DNA of 64,000 nt from positions 51,068,564-51,132,563 of the forward strand of contig OY829543.1 in NCBI GenBank assembly GCA_963691705.1, read 5' to 3'. The stretch's first letter is position 1. Each line of letters opens with the position of its first letter. Shown piece by piece: positions 37,605-47,839 of the stretch. A program made the position numbers and the translations under genes. The DNA is from Viola odorata (lineage: Eukaryota; Streptophyta; Magnoliopsida; Malpighiales; Violaceae). Below the pieces are notes generated by a model, which saw nothing but the letters and a program-made list of their open reading frames with translations, made no database searches and was not told the DNA's origin.

Positions 37605-37950
37605 CTATTCACATACCACAAAGACAACATTACCTGTTTCCTTGTTGCTCATTCTAAGAAATTTTAAAAAATGGTGAGGTTTGTATAAACACTAGATATA
37701 GCTCGCCAGTTTGGAAAAAAAGGAAGAGTGGAAGAACACCAAAAGAATCTTTCCATACACAAAAGCCTTTGCTTGTTCTTAATAAATGGGTTCAAATGTA
37801 CAACTGGGAATATTACTATAAACATGTAATATAACTACCCCATCCTATGTGCATGAGGGACAACTTCTATGGAGGCGAGACTACTTTCAAATAAACCAAC
37901 CGTTAGCATTATAGAACACAATTGAAAATGAAGTATGGATGGAACACTTA

Positions 37951-40034
37951 GTGCCTGTTTGGCATTCTGGTTTGGTACCAGGAAGTTGGTTACTAAAACC
38001 AGAATACCAAAAATTGGTTGAAAAAACCAAAGAAAACACCTGTTTTGAGGCTGCCAATAATTGCTCCAGTGCATTGGTTCAGCCAAAACACGGAACGGAG
38101 TTTCCAATTTAATGAAACTTTCGAAATCCAAAAATACCCCTAGGTATTTCTTTCATCGCGTCCATTTTTTCTTTTTCTTCCTCAGTTCATCCAAAAATTG
38201 TCTCTCTCCCTTCAAAAAAAAAAAAAATTGTCTCTCTCCTCAAACCCGACCTCTCACCTTCAAAATTGCTTTTTCCTCTTCGAAAACCACTCAAATCTTC
38301 TCCGAATCCTCTGAAAATTTGACCAAACATCACTAACGGACTCTCCGGCGGCGAGGACGGTGGCGAAGACGGTGTGAGGTGATAGATATGGTCGGGTGAG
38401 GGGCGATCTACTTGCTGGTCGAGCTTTTCGGTTGAGCTCGGGCCGTGTTCTCATCGCCGAAATGGACTGAGGTGGAGGTGGTAGCCGGCGGTGGCGTCAG
38501 TTGGAGGAAGAGGATGAACATGTTGTGGGGTTGTTGGGTTAATTGCGGGTTAATTGCCACTGAATTTTAATTGATAGTTGCTGGGTTAATTGCTTGATTA
38601 ATTGATTATTGCTGGATTTTAGTTTTGGGTTTAATTGCTGGTTTATAATTTGCTTGGAATCGAATTGCTGGATTATTTGGATTATTGCTGCGGATTTAAT
38701 TATTGTTGATTGAAATTGATTGGATTGCTGCTTGAATCATTGCTTGAATTGGATTTGCGTAGTTTGTTGGATTGTTTGTATAGCAGTGGAGAAGAAAGTA
38801 GTTGAAAAAGAGTGTTTGTATGGTCATCCTAATATGCCAGCCTCTGTGCATTTCAAAATAAATGGGATGTCCCCGGAATGCTTCCCCTCAAGATTTTTTA
38901 TGTAAGTGGCCATTTTATCTTATATGGATATCTTTCGAATTTCATCTTTCTTTATTGGAGTGTTTCAACTCATTCAGTTCATACTTTCTTTCTTTTTTTG
39001 CTCCCGTCTGCTGCCGCTAGGATTCTGTCACCATGATCCAGCAGCCTCCCTGAGAACCATTCTAAGAAGAATTGTCCATACTCAGTATTCCATGTTCCAT
39101 CCCTCTGAAAAAATGCAATTTCTTCTGGGAATTGCTTGTACTGGCCGGAGTCATGAGGCCCACCTAGTCCCCAGGCCTCCTTGCCTATAGCATCAGCTGA
39201 TGCTTTGTTCATTATCTAGCGAGTCAAGTGACCATTGTACTTAGTTGGCATAATAATTTTGCAGGAAAGACTTAGTAGAAGTATGGATTGGTTTCTTGTG
39301 ATATTGGATTAATGCTTTTATTTGTCCCACCCTTTTTCAAATACTTTCTTCAAATATTAACTTAATTTGTATGTTTAAAATTGCTGGAAATTGTTAAAAT
39401 TTATAATTTCGAAAATTTCGGGTTCCGAAATTATTAATTTGAAAATTCGGGTTCGGAAAGCATTTTAAAATTTCAGGTTCGGGATGGAAAATTAAGAATG
39501 ATTGGTTGATAATCATTAAAAGTAGTTTAATTAATAAGTATACAATAATTATAATCTAACAATTGTTTTGATTACTATAAAAACTAAAAAATACGAAATA
39601 TGTAAATTATTCATGTAATTCCAAATATGTTTTATTTTTCTATTATATTAGATAAATATCTTTTATTCATTTATGGTATTAATAACTCAAATTTTTTATG
39701 GTATTAATAAATTTTAATTTATTTATGATTTAAATAAATTTAATTTATTTATGATATTAGATAAATATTAGGTAGTAGATGTTAGATTATAAATAAATTG
39801 ATTAAAAACATATATAAAGATACTAAAAAAATTAATTCTAACACTTGAAATGAATTATGTCCTTTTATGGTCATTTTACATTTCGTTTTAAAACAGTTTT
39901 TACCAAACACTTAAAACAACTTCTGGTTTTCCCACGGAACTTTTAACAAACATTTACCAAACAGCATACTTCGTTCTACAGTCTGAAACTGACTTTTGCA
40001 GACTGAAATTTTCCCCCGGAACGCCAAATAGGCT
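37951..40034. mobile_element. 2.1-kb PIF/Harbinger-like element with captured gene pieces
   Basis: Ends GTGCCTGTTTGGCATTC and GAACGCCAAATAGGCT are inverted repeats of about 17 bp. TTA flanks both sides (37,948-37,950 and 40,035-40,037), and the unit-1 paralogue (near 11,886) has a single TTA and no insert. No transposase is visible. Inside are a UTR-like pyrimidine-rich stretch followed by GC-richer sequence (38,110-38,520) and a beta-amylase exon (39,004-39,212). Confidence 0.85.
39004..39212 (-). pseudogene. Captured beta-amylase exon
   Basis: Minus-strand open frame with [36 protein letters not shown] and [12 protein letters not shown], the conserved central part of plant beta-amylases (glycoside hydrolase family 14), which release maltose from starch. 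Only about 65 codons are present and the rest of the enzyme is absent. It lies inside a Harbinger-like element, so it is a transduplicated fragment. The family's usual TGFF reads IAFF. Confidence 0.82.
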
Positions 40035-40210
40035 TTACTGACCTCAATTGTGAAATTATTCTGATGATGGATGCAACAAGGAGAGAATTGACATACAGCT
40101 TATACAATATATAGCTTCTGTATAAAGTGGCACCACTTCCAGATATCCATTACTCCTTCTAACATGAATAGACACATAAAAAATAATTTTTTCAATTTTA
40201 TTTTTTAATT

Positions 40211-40393
40211 TTAAGCGAGTGAGTTTAATTCTGTTGAAGAGTAAGAAATGGAAGCGAGAGAAAGGCCGTCGAGGCGCGTGAGGATGTGGGTCGCGAGTAT
40301 GTCGGAATGGACGGCGGAGATTGAGGCGGAGGAGGAGGAATCGGCGGTGGTGGAGAGAAATTCAGGTGGTAGGTTAGATGCGGTTGCCGCCAT
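40211..40393 (-). pseudogene. F-box gene fragment, unit-2 copy
   Basis: 60 codons, nearly identical to 12,052-12,234 (DILATHILTRLDGLSLASIS), stopping at the same place. The shared truncation shows it predates the duplication of the unit. Confidence 0.62.
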
Positions 40394-42850
40394 GCGTGAT
40401 GTGTGTGTTTTTTTTCTGTTTTGAAATTTTAAATTTATATAGGACTTTTATAAGGTGCAAACTGCAAAGGGTGTTGTTTCTTGTTTGTGTTGTGGTCTTG
40501 CTCAAATTATTGTACTATCCTTAATATCGTCTTTAATTACTGAAATGCCATTCTTGTTTCATTTCGTTTGACTTTTTAATTTAATTTATTTCAAGTTGAA
40601 GTGATTTGAATTATTTTATTTGAAAAGAGAAAAAGAGAGAGAATATCTATTTTTAAATATTATTCGTATTGTCAAAAAATCTCAATAACCAAGAATTGGA
40701 AATTAACATCTTAAGGAACTAGAGAATGGACGGAACGGAATATAGAAAAAAGATTGCTTTTTATTTTAATCTTTATGAATTGTTCATTCAATTAATTTCA
40801 AATAAAATAAGACGTTAAGTTACCGGAGAGCATTGAAATTTCGCTTTGTTCATACTGGACGCTGATTAGTGTTATTTCTCTTTGTAACCAAAAGAAAAAT
40901 GTTAAGCTTTCAAAAAAAAAAAAAAAAAAGAAAAATGTTAAGTTCAAGTGATTTAAATTATATGGCGATCGAATTATCAAATAATTTAGATAAAAAATAG
41001 TGATTTTGTGATTTATATTTTTCCATAAAAAAAGAAATTTGTTATATTATTAGTTATGAATACAAGATTTTTTTTTTTAATAAGCATCATGACCTATGTT
41101 TTTTTTTTTTTAGATAAGCATGAGATATATCGTAAAGACGACATACACAAACAAGTTAAATTACAAGCTCATTTCACCATTTTTGATCTACATTGAGTGG
41201 TTCTTATACATTGTTTTATATTCAATTCAATATATATCCATTAATCATAGCTTAGTCAAGACGACAATAATAGTAAAATAATTATACATTTTATGATACT
41301 TAGCAATTGGTACATATGAATATATGATGGGCCATAATGCTTATCCTAGCTAATTGACTCCACCCTATATTATGATAAAGATATTTTTTATTACGTCACA
41401 CATTAATTTAGCCCAACGTATGAAAAAAAAGTATAAATTGCATGATGCGTTTGTTCAATTATATCAAACAAAATTAACTCTGAATGAAAGACTATATCGA
41501 TCGAGTAAATGCACCGACTTTATAAAGTGCAAGTTAATGGGTATTTTATTTTTTATTTTTGAAAAACGAAAACTACTAATTTTGTTCAATCAATTTGATT
41601 TTAACTAAAAAATTATACTATCATTTTTTTTATAAAATTAATAAACTAAACTATAGCCCATTTAAATTTTATTAAAGATAAAATATAGATATGTTAATTC
41701 TTTTCATGTTAAAGATCAAATATAAATATAATAATTTCGTTCATGAAAATAAAATATATATAAAATAGTTTTGAATTATTTATTCATTATGTGAATACTA
41801 CGAATATGAACATTAAAAACAAACTTAATTTAACTTGTTATTTCTTCATATTTTAATAATATTATAATTATCCCATAATTGATTTTTAGCATAATAGAAT
41901 TAACAAAACCGTTTTGATAGCCCAAATAAGTCTAACCATTTTTTAACTTATGGAAGCATCATTTTCATCTAACCTTACTAAGGTAATTTGAGGTGCCTCC
42001 TCTTGGAAGAGCCCATACTTCGGTGATTAAAATTTTGACAAGTGTTTAAAACATAGGTGACGAAAGACTTGTAACTTTAAAAGGGTGATAATTAAACTAT
42101 TAATTATGATCTATTCGGTTCTCGAAATGTGATGGGCAAGTAGGTTAGATTCTTAGAATTACTGTCTAATGGAGAGTTACATTCTTTGAAATCTCACATT
42201 CTCAAGTCTCCAGATATGGTAATAAAAAATGGTAAGTAATTTCAGAAAAAAGAACTCGAGAATTCAACTTTCCTAAACTTAAAAGGATTTTTTTATATTT
42301 TAAAAGTCATGACATTACTTTTTTATATACATTTATAATTTTAAAAAGTATATATTTATCATTCCTTATTGAACATTCTTTAGATTTTACAATTATCAAC
42401 CAAACAAAAGAATATAATTTTTATGAGAATTGTTCCCTCTATAAGTGTCCTAAAATTATTTATTATATTTTATATAGTCTTAGGCAACCAAAGAACTGAA
42501 AAAGATGAACGCCAATATCAAAAAAGATCGAATTGATTTAATTAAGATCGAGTTTTTAATTTACATTCAAGTTGGTAATTTAGTTTTCATTTTATGTTTT
42601 ATTGAATGGTGTTTTAATTTAATTGGTCAAAGTCCAACTTAAGTTAAATATCAAAGTTGGCGTTGTGAGCAGGAGTTAAATTGAAAAATTCCATTTTGGG
42701 CGTTTCTAATTTTCAGTGTTAATTTAGAAAAATTGGAAAACTTAAGATTTTTCCATTTTGGAAAAAACAGTTACCTAAACACAATTTTAGAAATATCTCA
42801 AGTTTTCTAAAAATTAAATTTTTTTTCAAAAAATTCTCCATTAATTTTTT
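40394..42850. other. Intergenic with LINE empty site
   Basis: No gene seen. It is paralogous to 12,235-13,095 joined to 17,240-18,924. The LINE's empty site is at about 41,176-41,184. A poly(A) run lies at 40,912-40,929. Confidence 0.5.
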
Positions 42851-43088
42851 GGAAAAAAGACAGATTGACACTCAGGTTTTACTAGAAAAGATAGATTGGC
42901 ACCCAACTTTTGCAATTGACCAATTTGGCACCTAAGCTTTCTCCGTTAGACAATTTAGCACCCAACGTTTTCTCCGTTAGACAATTAAGCCACCGTGCAA
43001 CTCAATTTTGACTAACAGTGTTAAATAAATGACATGTGATCGTTATCTGCTGACGTGACATGCCACATCAGCATTTTAAAAAATATAA
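42851..43088. mobile_element. Left part of the Mutator-like MITE
   Basis: Matches 18,925-19,160 including the left inverted repeat, then breaks off. The right end is absent and about 390 bp of unit-2-specific DNA follows. Confidence 0.65.
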
Positions 43089-43482
43089 AATTGTAATAAT
43101 ATATTATTAATATCATCTTTGTTAATACCCATAATTAATTATTAATCTATCTATTAATCATCATCATCGTATATACACACAAGCTTTGTAGAGTAAACTA
43201 CTACCACACCTAAATCAACTCTTTCCTCTTTCTTCTGTCATGGATCATCTATATATGAGATTGCATGTCATATATACAAAGACGCTTCGTGTTTTCACCA
43301 CTACTACCATATACAGATTTTGATTGACCAGTGTTTTCACCACTATTACCATATACAGATTTTGATTGACCAGCAAGGCATCTATGCAAAACACTAGTGA
43401 ATGCCCTTTATAACTGCTGTAAAGCCTCCACCATGTGGGGAAATCTCAAAGTCACAATGCACCACAAACAGACATGATACTA
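43089..43482. other. Unit-2-specific segment with 42-bp tandem duplication
   Basis: Replaces unit-1 sequence 19,160-19,923. A 42-bp unit (GTGTTTTCACCACTA ... TTGATTGACCA) occurs twice in tandem at 43,289-43,330 and 43,331-43,372 with one difference. No gene recognised. Confidence 0.6.
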
Positions 43483-44049
43483 ATCTCATGTCTGCTGGAT
43501 AGAGTTTCAAGTGATAGTTGACATGTTCATGGACAGAAAACGAAAACTGAATTAATTTATTGGTTTCCTTTCAAAAAGAAAAGAAAAGATGGTCACGATG
43601 TTTCCCATCAAAGGTAATTCCATTACTCTTTCTGCATTTTCTTCCAACTATCATTTCCATTGCCTTGTTTTCTTATCAAAGTTTGGATGCGAAATGAATG
43701 TTTTAATTCTTGGATGAAGTTGTATTTACTTGAAATTGGGAAAGAAACGTTGTTGTTGCTCTTTTCTGCAGTATTTTCCCATGGCTTGAGTAAGAAAGTC
43801 ATGACCTCACTCATGAAATCACTCACACATTTTCCTCCCATTGTCATAAATTTTACAATTCTTGATACTTTTTAATTTATTTTACTTCTAAGAAGATCAG
43901 AATTGTGTAAAAACATATTTATGCAATAATTCATTGACGGCAATGACTGATTTCTTTGACTTTTACACAGTGAATTGAAACTCGAAAGTGTTGAAGAGAA
44001 GAAGAGCAGATTGCCTTTGGCGCCAAAAGAAGTAGTAGAAGCTCCATTA
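43483..44049 (+). other. TNL-D upstream region
   Basis: Near copy of the TNL-B upstream region (19,924-20,494). Possible leader intron acceptor CACAG at about 43,966-43,970. Confidence 0.4.
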
Positions 44050-44523
44050 ATGGCTTCCACAAGCACTCACACGCATACCCACAGCGAGTGCTCGTCACTC
44101 TCTCCCCTCCCTCGGTGGACATACGACGTCTTCCTAAGTTTCAGAGGAGAAGATACCCGACAAGGCTTCGTCGATCATCTGTATGCTGCTCTGACGCGGA
44201 CCGGGATCATTACTTTCAAGGATGACCAGAGGCTCGAGAGAGGCAAAGAGATCGCACCGGAGCTCTTGAAAGCAATTGAGGATTCCAGATTCGCCGTCGT
44301 CGTCATCTCCGAGAACTACGCAAATTCATCTTGGTGCTTGGATGAGCTGGCTAAGATTGTTGACTGCAGCAACAATGTCAAATGGGTCAAACCATCCTTC
44401 CAATCTTCTATGGTGTTGACCCATCAGATGTGAGGAAACAGAAGGGAAGCTTTGCGGAGGCTTTTGGGAAGCACGAAGAGGATGATAGTAGCAAAAGAAA
44501 GGTGGAAAATTGGAGATCAGTAC

Positions 44524-45295
44524 TGATAATACATAAATTATCAGAAGGGCATAACGGACTTTATGCCTCTACAAGCACCGTTGACTAGACAAAACGGCAC
44601 TTGACCGGTTTGACTAAGTCAAACACATGAAACGGCATTGTGACCGATTGACAAGTCAACAGGAATAAAGCTTAAAGGGCAAGTCCAACAAGCTGTCACA
44701 AACGGCACATATCCGATCTGGCCACGTGGCAACACAAGAATGGAAACGGCTCACTGCCGATTCACTTGCTAGAGTGAGTGATAACGGAAAGGTGAACAGT
44801 ATCCAAATCGGCACCTTGCCGATTTGGCACAAACGGCATAAACATTAAATAAAGGTACAATGTACGCTATTTTCTTTATGCTAGTGGTCAAGGCCACACG
44901 TGGGAGACAACCATTCTTGCTCCCACTCAACCATTATAAAACTATTAAATATGAGGAATCTTTATCCTCCCAAAGGCATTAACTCCACTTTCTAATTGTT
45001 AATGTATACTTTAGACAACCTTTAAGGAAAGTGGGGAACATGTCTAACCACTCCAGTCATATATAAAGGCTAGGAGGGCGTACAAGAAAGGGAAGATTTT
45101 TCTACTCCCTGGATAGACTGAGAACTCCTAGATCTCTACCATGAAACACACAATAGCCATGTTCTGACTTTGGCATTGGAGTTTCTACGCCGGAAGGAAC
45201 TTCCGGCGCTTTGCAGGTCATTCAAGGAGCTTGAACCACCATACTCAGGCGTGTCATTTGACGGAAAAGCCCTCACCCCATCCCTCGGATTATCA
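44524..45295 (+). repeat. 5' LTR (772 bp)
   Basis: Starts TGATAATACATAAATTATCA, itself a near inverted repeat, and ends GGATTATCA. By eye about seven differences from the 3' LTR. TATATAAAG at 45,060-45,068 is a likely TATA box. It is followed directly by TTTGGTGCTTTCATTGAGAG, a candidate primer-binding site as in many plant gypsy elements. Confidence 0.92.
45060..45068 (+). promoter_or_regulatory. Candidate LTR TATA box
   Basis: TATATAAAG about 235 bp before the LTR end; the same motif is at 51,335-51,343 in the 3' LTR. Transcription is inferred to start shortly downstream. Confidence 0.55.
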
Positions 45296-45393
45296 TTTGG
45301 TGCTTTCATTGAGAGCTTTTGATATTTTGAGTGAGCATCCTCGAAATTCAAAGCTCTTCTGTCTCTATATTTTTGGGGGTTTTCATTTCCAAA

Positions 45394-46854
45394 ATGGCAT
45401 CCGACCCAAGTCTTCAACCACAACAACCCACTGGAGATGCTGCTGGTCAGTATGAGACTCCACCTCCATCCATGCAACCATCATCTTCTCGAGTGGAAAT
45501 GAACGCCGCTGCCCGCCGGCTTAATTTCCCTCAAATTCCAGAAGTTTTATTCCCCAGCACTCCGCAACCAGGACAACCTGCACCAGCAGCCATCCCGCCA
45601 GCAATCGCAAATGAGTTCCATTCCTTGCATCGAAGGATGGACATCATGATGCAGACTTTCCTTGGAAGACTTCCACCGCCAGTCAACCCACCATTCTTTC
45701 CTCCACAGATCCATCATCAGCAGGCGGCGACACCGTCTCTAGCGCCTCCACTGTTACCAGTCCCACAGGCTGGAGTAACGCGTCAGATCGGCAGCCAGCA
45801 AGCTCACCAGGGTAATCTTTTGTATGTGCCACAACCAAGCCATCAAAATGAAGATCCGCCCAGAAGAGAAGAATACCGTGATGACGCGGAGGAGGTCCAC
45901 AGCCGAGCTATCCAGAATAGCCCAAGAGGAAGTCGCAGACAAGCATCACAAGGGGGATCTGGCCGTGAAAGGAGCCGAGAGAGATCAGCAGTAAGACCTC
46001 GTTCGGAAGTTGTGGCAGATCGGGGAAGGAGTGATCAGCCGGCATCCAAGAGGTCTATTTCTCGACCGGATCGGGAAGAAAAAGACGATGATCCGCAGAA
46101 TCCTTTAACCTATCGGGTTAGGAAGCATCGGGTGAGTCGACATGTTAAGTTGCCCATCGATTCCTATCAAGGAACTACGGACCCCAAAGTTCATGTGAGT
46201 TTAGTAAAGAAACATGTCAAGTTTTTCACTAGGAAGGATGAGGCATTATGCCAAATATTTGTAATGACTCTGAAAGGAATCGCCAACACCTGGTTTGAGA
46301 AGCTACCAGCCGGATCTGTTGACAGTTTTGAGCAACTGGCAAAGGTGTTCATAAGCCGATTCAGTTCCTGCATTCCTGTGGAAAAGACTCCAGCAATCCT
46401 GTTTGATATGGAGCAAAAATCAGGGGAATCCTTAACGGTGTACGTCGCCCGATTCAATGCTGAATTGGCAACGTTACCTGATGTCGCGCCTAACTTCGCA
46501 GCTGAGGCTTTGAGAAGGAACTGCAGGTACCGAGAGTTGGAAAATGCTCTCATCGCCAATACACCAAAGACCTTGGATCTATTGCGGATTGAGGTCGATA
46601 AATATGCAAGAATGGAAGAAGCAGATTTCCAACGGAAGAAGCGGGAGGATTCCGATCTTCCTAAGAAAGAAACGGCTACTCCGCGCAAACAAACAGATAA
46701 GAAGCAAACGGCGGCAAGCCGACAAACGGATCGTATCACCGATTTCTCTACTTTGCAGCTGACCAAGCCGATGGCAGAGATCTTTGCTATTATTGAAGAA
46801 CGGAAATTGCCGATCCAGTATCCCAAACGCAAACAGGGTGCCGTTTTCGGGTAG
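45394..46854 (+). CDS. Gag polyprotein of the LTR retrotransposon
   Basis: 486 codons from ATG (MASDPSLQPQQP), about 100 bp after the 5' LTR. It has a Pro/Gln-rich N-terminus, an Arg/Ser-rich middle, then the retrotransposon gag core (about residues 270-400: HVKLPIDSYQGTTDPKVH, TWFEKLPAGSVDSF, FISRFS, LTVYVARFNAE). This forms the capsid shell that packages element RNA. The frame stops (TAG at 46,852) where sequence jumps to the integrase end, before any zinc knuckle or protease. It is open and close to full length, so it could still be made. Confidence 0.88.
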   Translation: MASDPSLQPQQPTGDAAGQYETPPPSMQPSSSRVEMNAAARRLNFPQIPEVLFPSTPQPGQPAPAAIPPAIANEFHSLHRRMDIMMQTFLGRLPPPVNPPFFPPQIHHQQAATPSLAPPLLPVPQAGVTRQIGSQQAHQGNLLYVPQPSHQNEDPPRREEYRDDAEEVHSRAIQNSPRGSRRQASQGGSGRERSRERSAVRPRSEVVADRGRSDQPASKRSISRPDREEKDDDPQNPLTYRVRKHRVSRHVKLPIDSYQGTTDPKVHVSLVKKHVKFFTRKDEALCQIFVMTLKGIANTWFEKLPAGSVDSFEQLAKVFISRFSSCIPVEKTPAILFDMEQKSGESLTVYVARFNAELATLPDVAPNFAAEALRRNCRYRELENALIANTPKTLDLLRIEVDKYARMEEADFQRKKREDSDLPKKETATPRKQTDKKQTAASRQTDRITDFSTLQLTKPMAEIFAIIEERKLPIQYPKRKQGAVFG

Positions 46855-46985
46855 CCAGAGTTATTGGCAAAGGAGCGTATCATCTTGAGAAAATGAACGG
46901 TACTCCGATACCCAACTCTTGGAATATTTTCAATTTAAAGCTTTATCATTCCAGAGTGAATTTGTTATTTTCACCTGACTTGTGA
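46850..46985 (+). pseudogene. Integrase C-terminal remnant of pol
   Basis: Directly after gag, in the frame opened by the junction: RVIGKGAYHLEKMNGTPIPN then SWNIFNLKLYH, the typical end of plant gypsy pol polyproteins. Everything between the gag core and this tail was lost in one internal deletion of roughly 3-4 kb expected length. Confidence 0.8.
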
Positions 46986-47142
46986 ATTATGAAAAGCTGT
47001 TGATACAAATTATTTGCAACTGACCATGTTTAAAGTATATACTTGCTCGTATTATGCTTATCACATGATTGCAGAATTAAATTAAATCAACCGTGGACGT
47101 AAGTCATTTTAGACCGAACCACGTCACCAAAATCCAAGAATT

Positions 47143-47415
47143 GACAATACGTATATTGCAAACGAATACATATATTGCAGACGAATACATATATTGCAGA
47201 CGAATACATATATTGCAAACGATACATATATCGCAAACAATACATATATCGCCAACGATACATATATCGCCACAAAGGCATATATCGTTATTGAGGCATA
47301 TATTGCTATTGATGCATATATCGCTATTGATGCATATATCGTTATTGATGCATATATCGTTATTGATGCATATATCGCTATTGATGCATATATCGTTATT
47401 GAGGCATCTATTGTC
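47143..47415 (+). repeat. Tandem repeats in the element's 3' non-coding region
   Basis: First 18-19-bp units (GAATACATATATTGCAGAC, later GATACATATATCGCAAAC), then about seven 18-bp units of the TGCATATATCGTTATTGA type up to 47,398. The two arrays share a CATATAT(T/C)G core, suggesting one ancestral unit. Open frames here are artefacts of the periodicity. Confidence 0.85.
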
Positions 47416-47839
47416 ATCATATCTTCTTCAGACCATTTTGGTCCTGCCGATCAGACAGAGTGCTAAGGTCCGTTTCAAACGGCAAATATTTCTTAAAATG
47501 GCTCAATGCCGAATCGGCAAAGAGGCCATATCAAGAACGGCAAGCAGCCGATTCCCGTTACAACAGCCCAAGCCGACTTTGTTCAAAACGGCACACAGCC
47601 GATTTGACTCAAAATGGCAAGATTCATGAATTTATAAAATAAAGATAAGTACAATTTGTTGTTTGTTTTATCTTTGTTTAATTTTTCTGGAGTATGATAT
47701 ATATATAACAGAAATCATTAAACATTAGCAATTACTAAAAATTGCAAAACTATATATATATTTCGAATACTAATTGTTCATTACAAAACATGCCAAAGCG
47801 GCAATAATCAAAAAGGCAGAAGGATTAAGCTGCAGGTTT

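Noticed and set aside
43380..43480. Minus-strand codons reading VHCDFEISPHGGGFTAVI
   Set aside because: Too short and not convincingly assignable to any protein family from memory.
47143..47415. CRISPR-like array
   Set aside because: Units are head to tail without unique spacers, inside a plant retrotransposon.
47124..47466. Periodic frames on both strands (YIAIDAYIVID-like)
   Set aside because: Produced by the 18-bp tandem repeats, whose length is a multiple of three.
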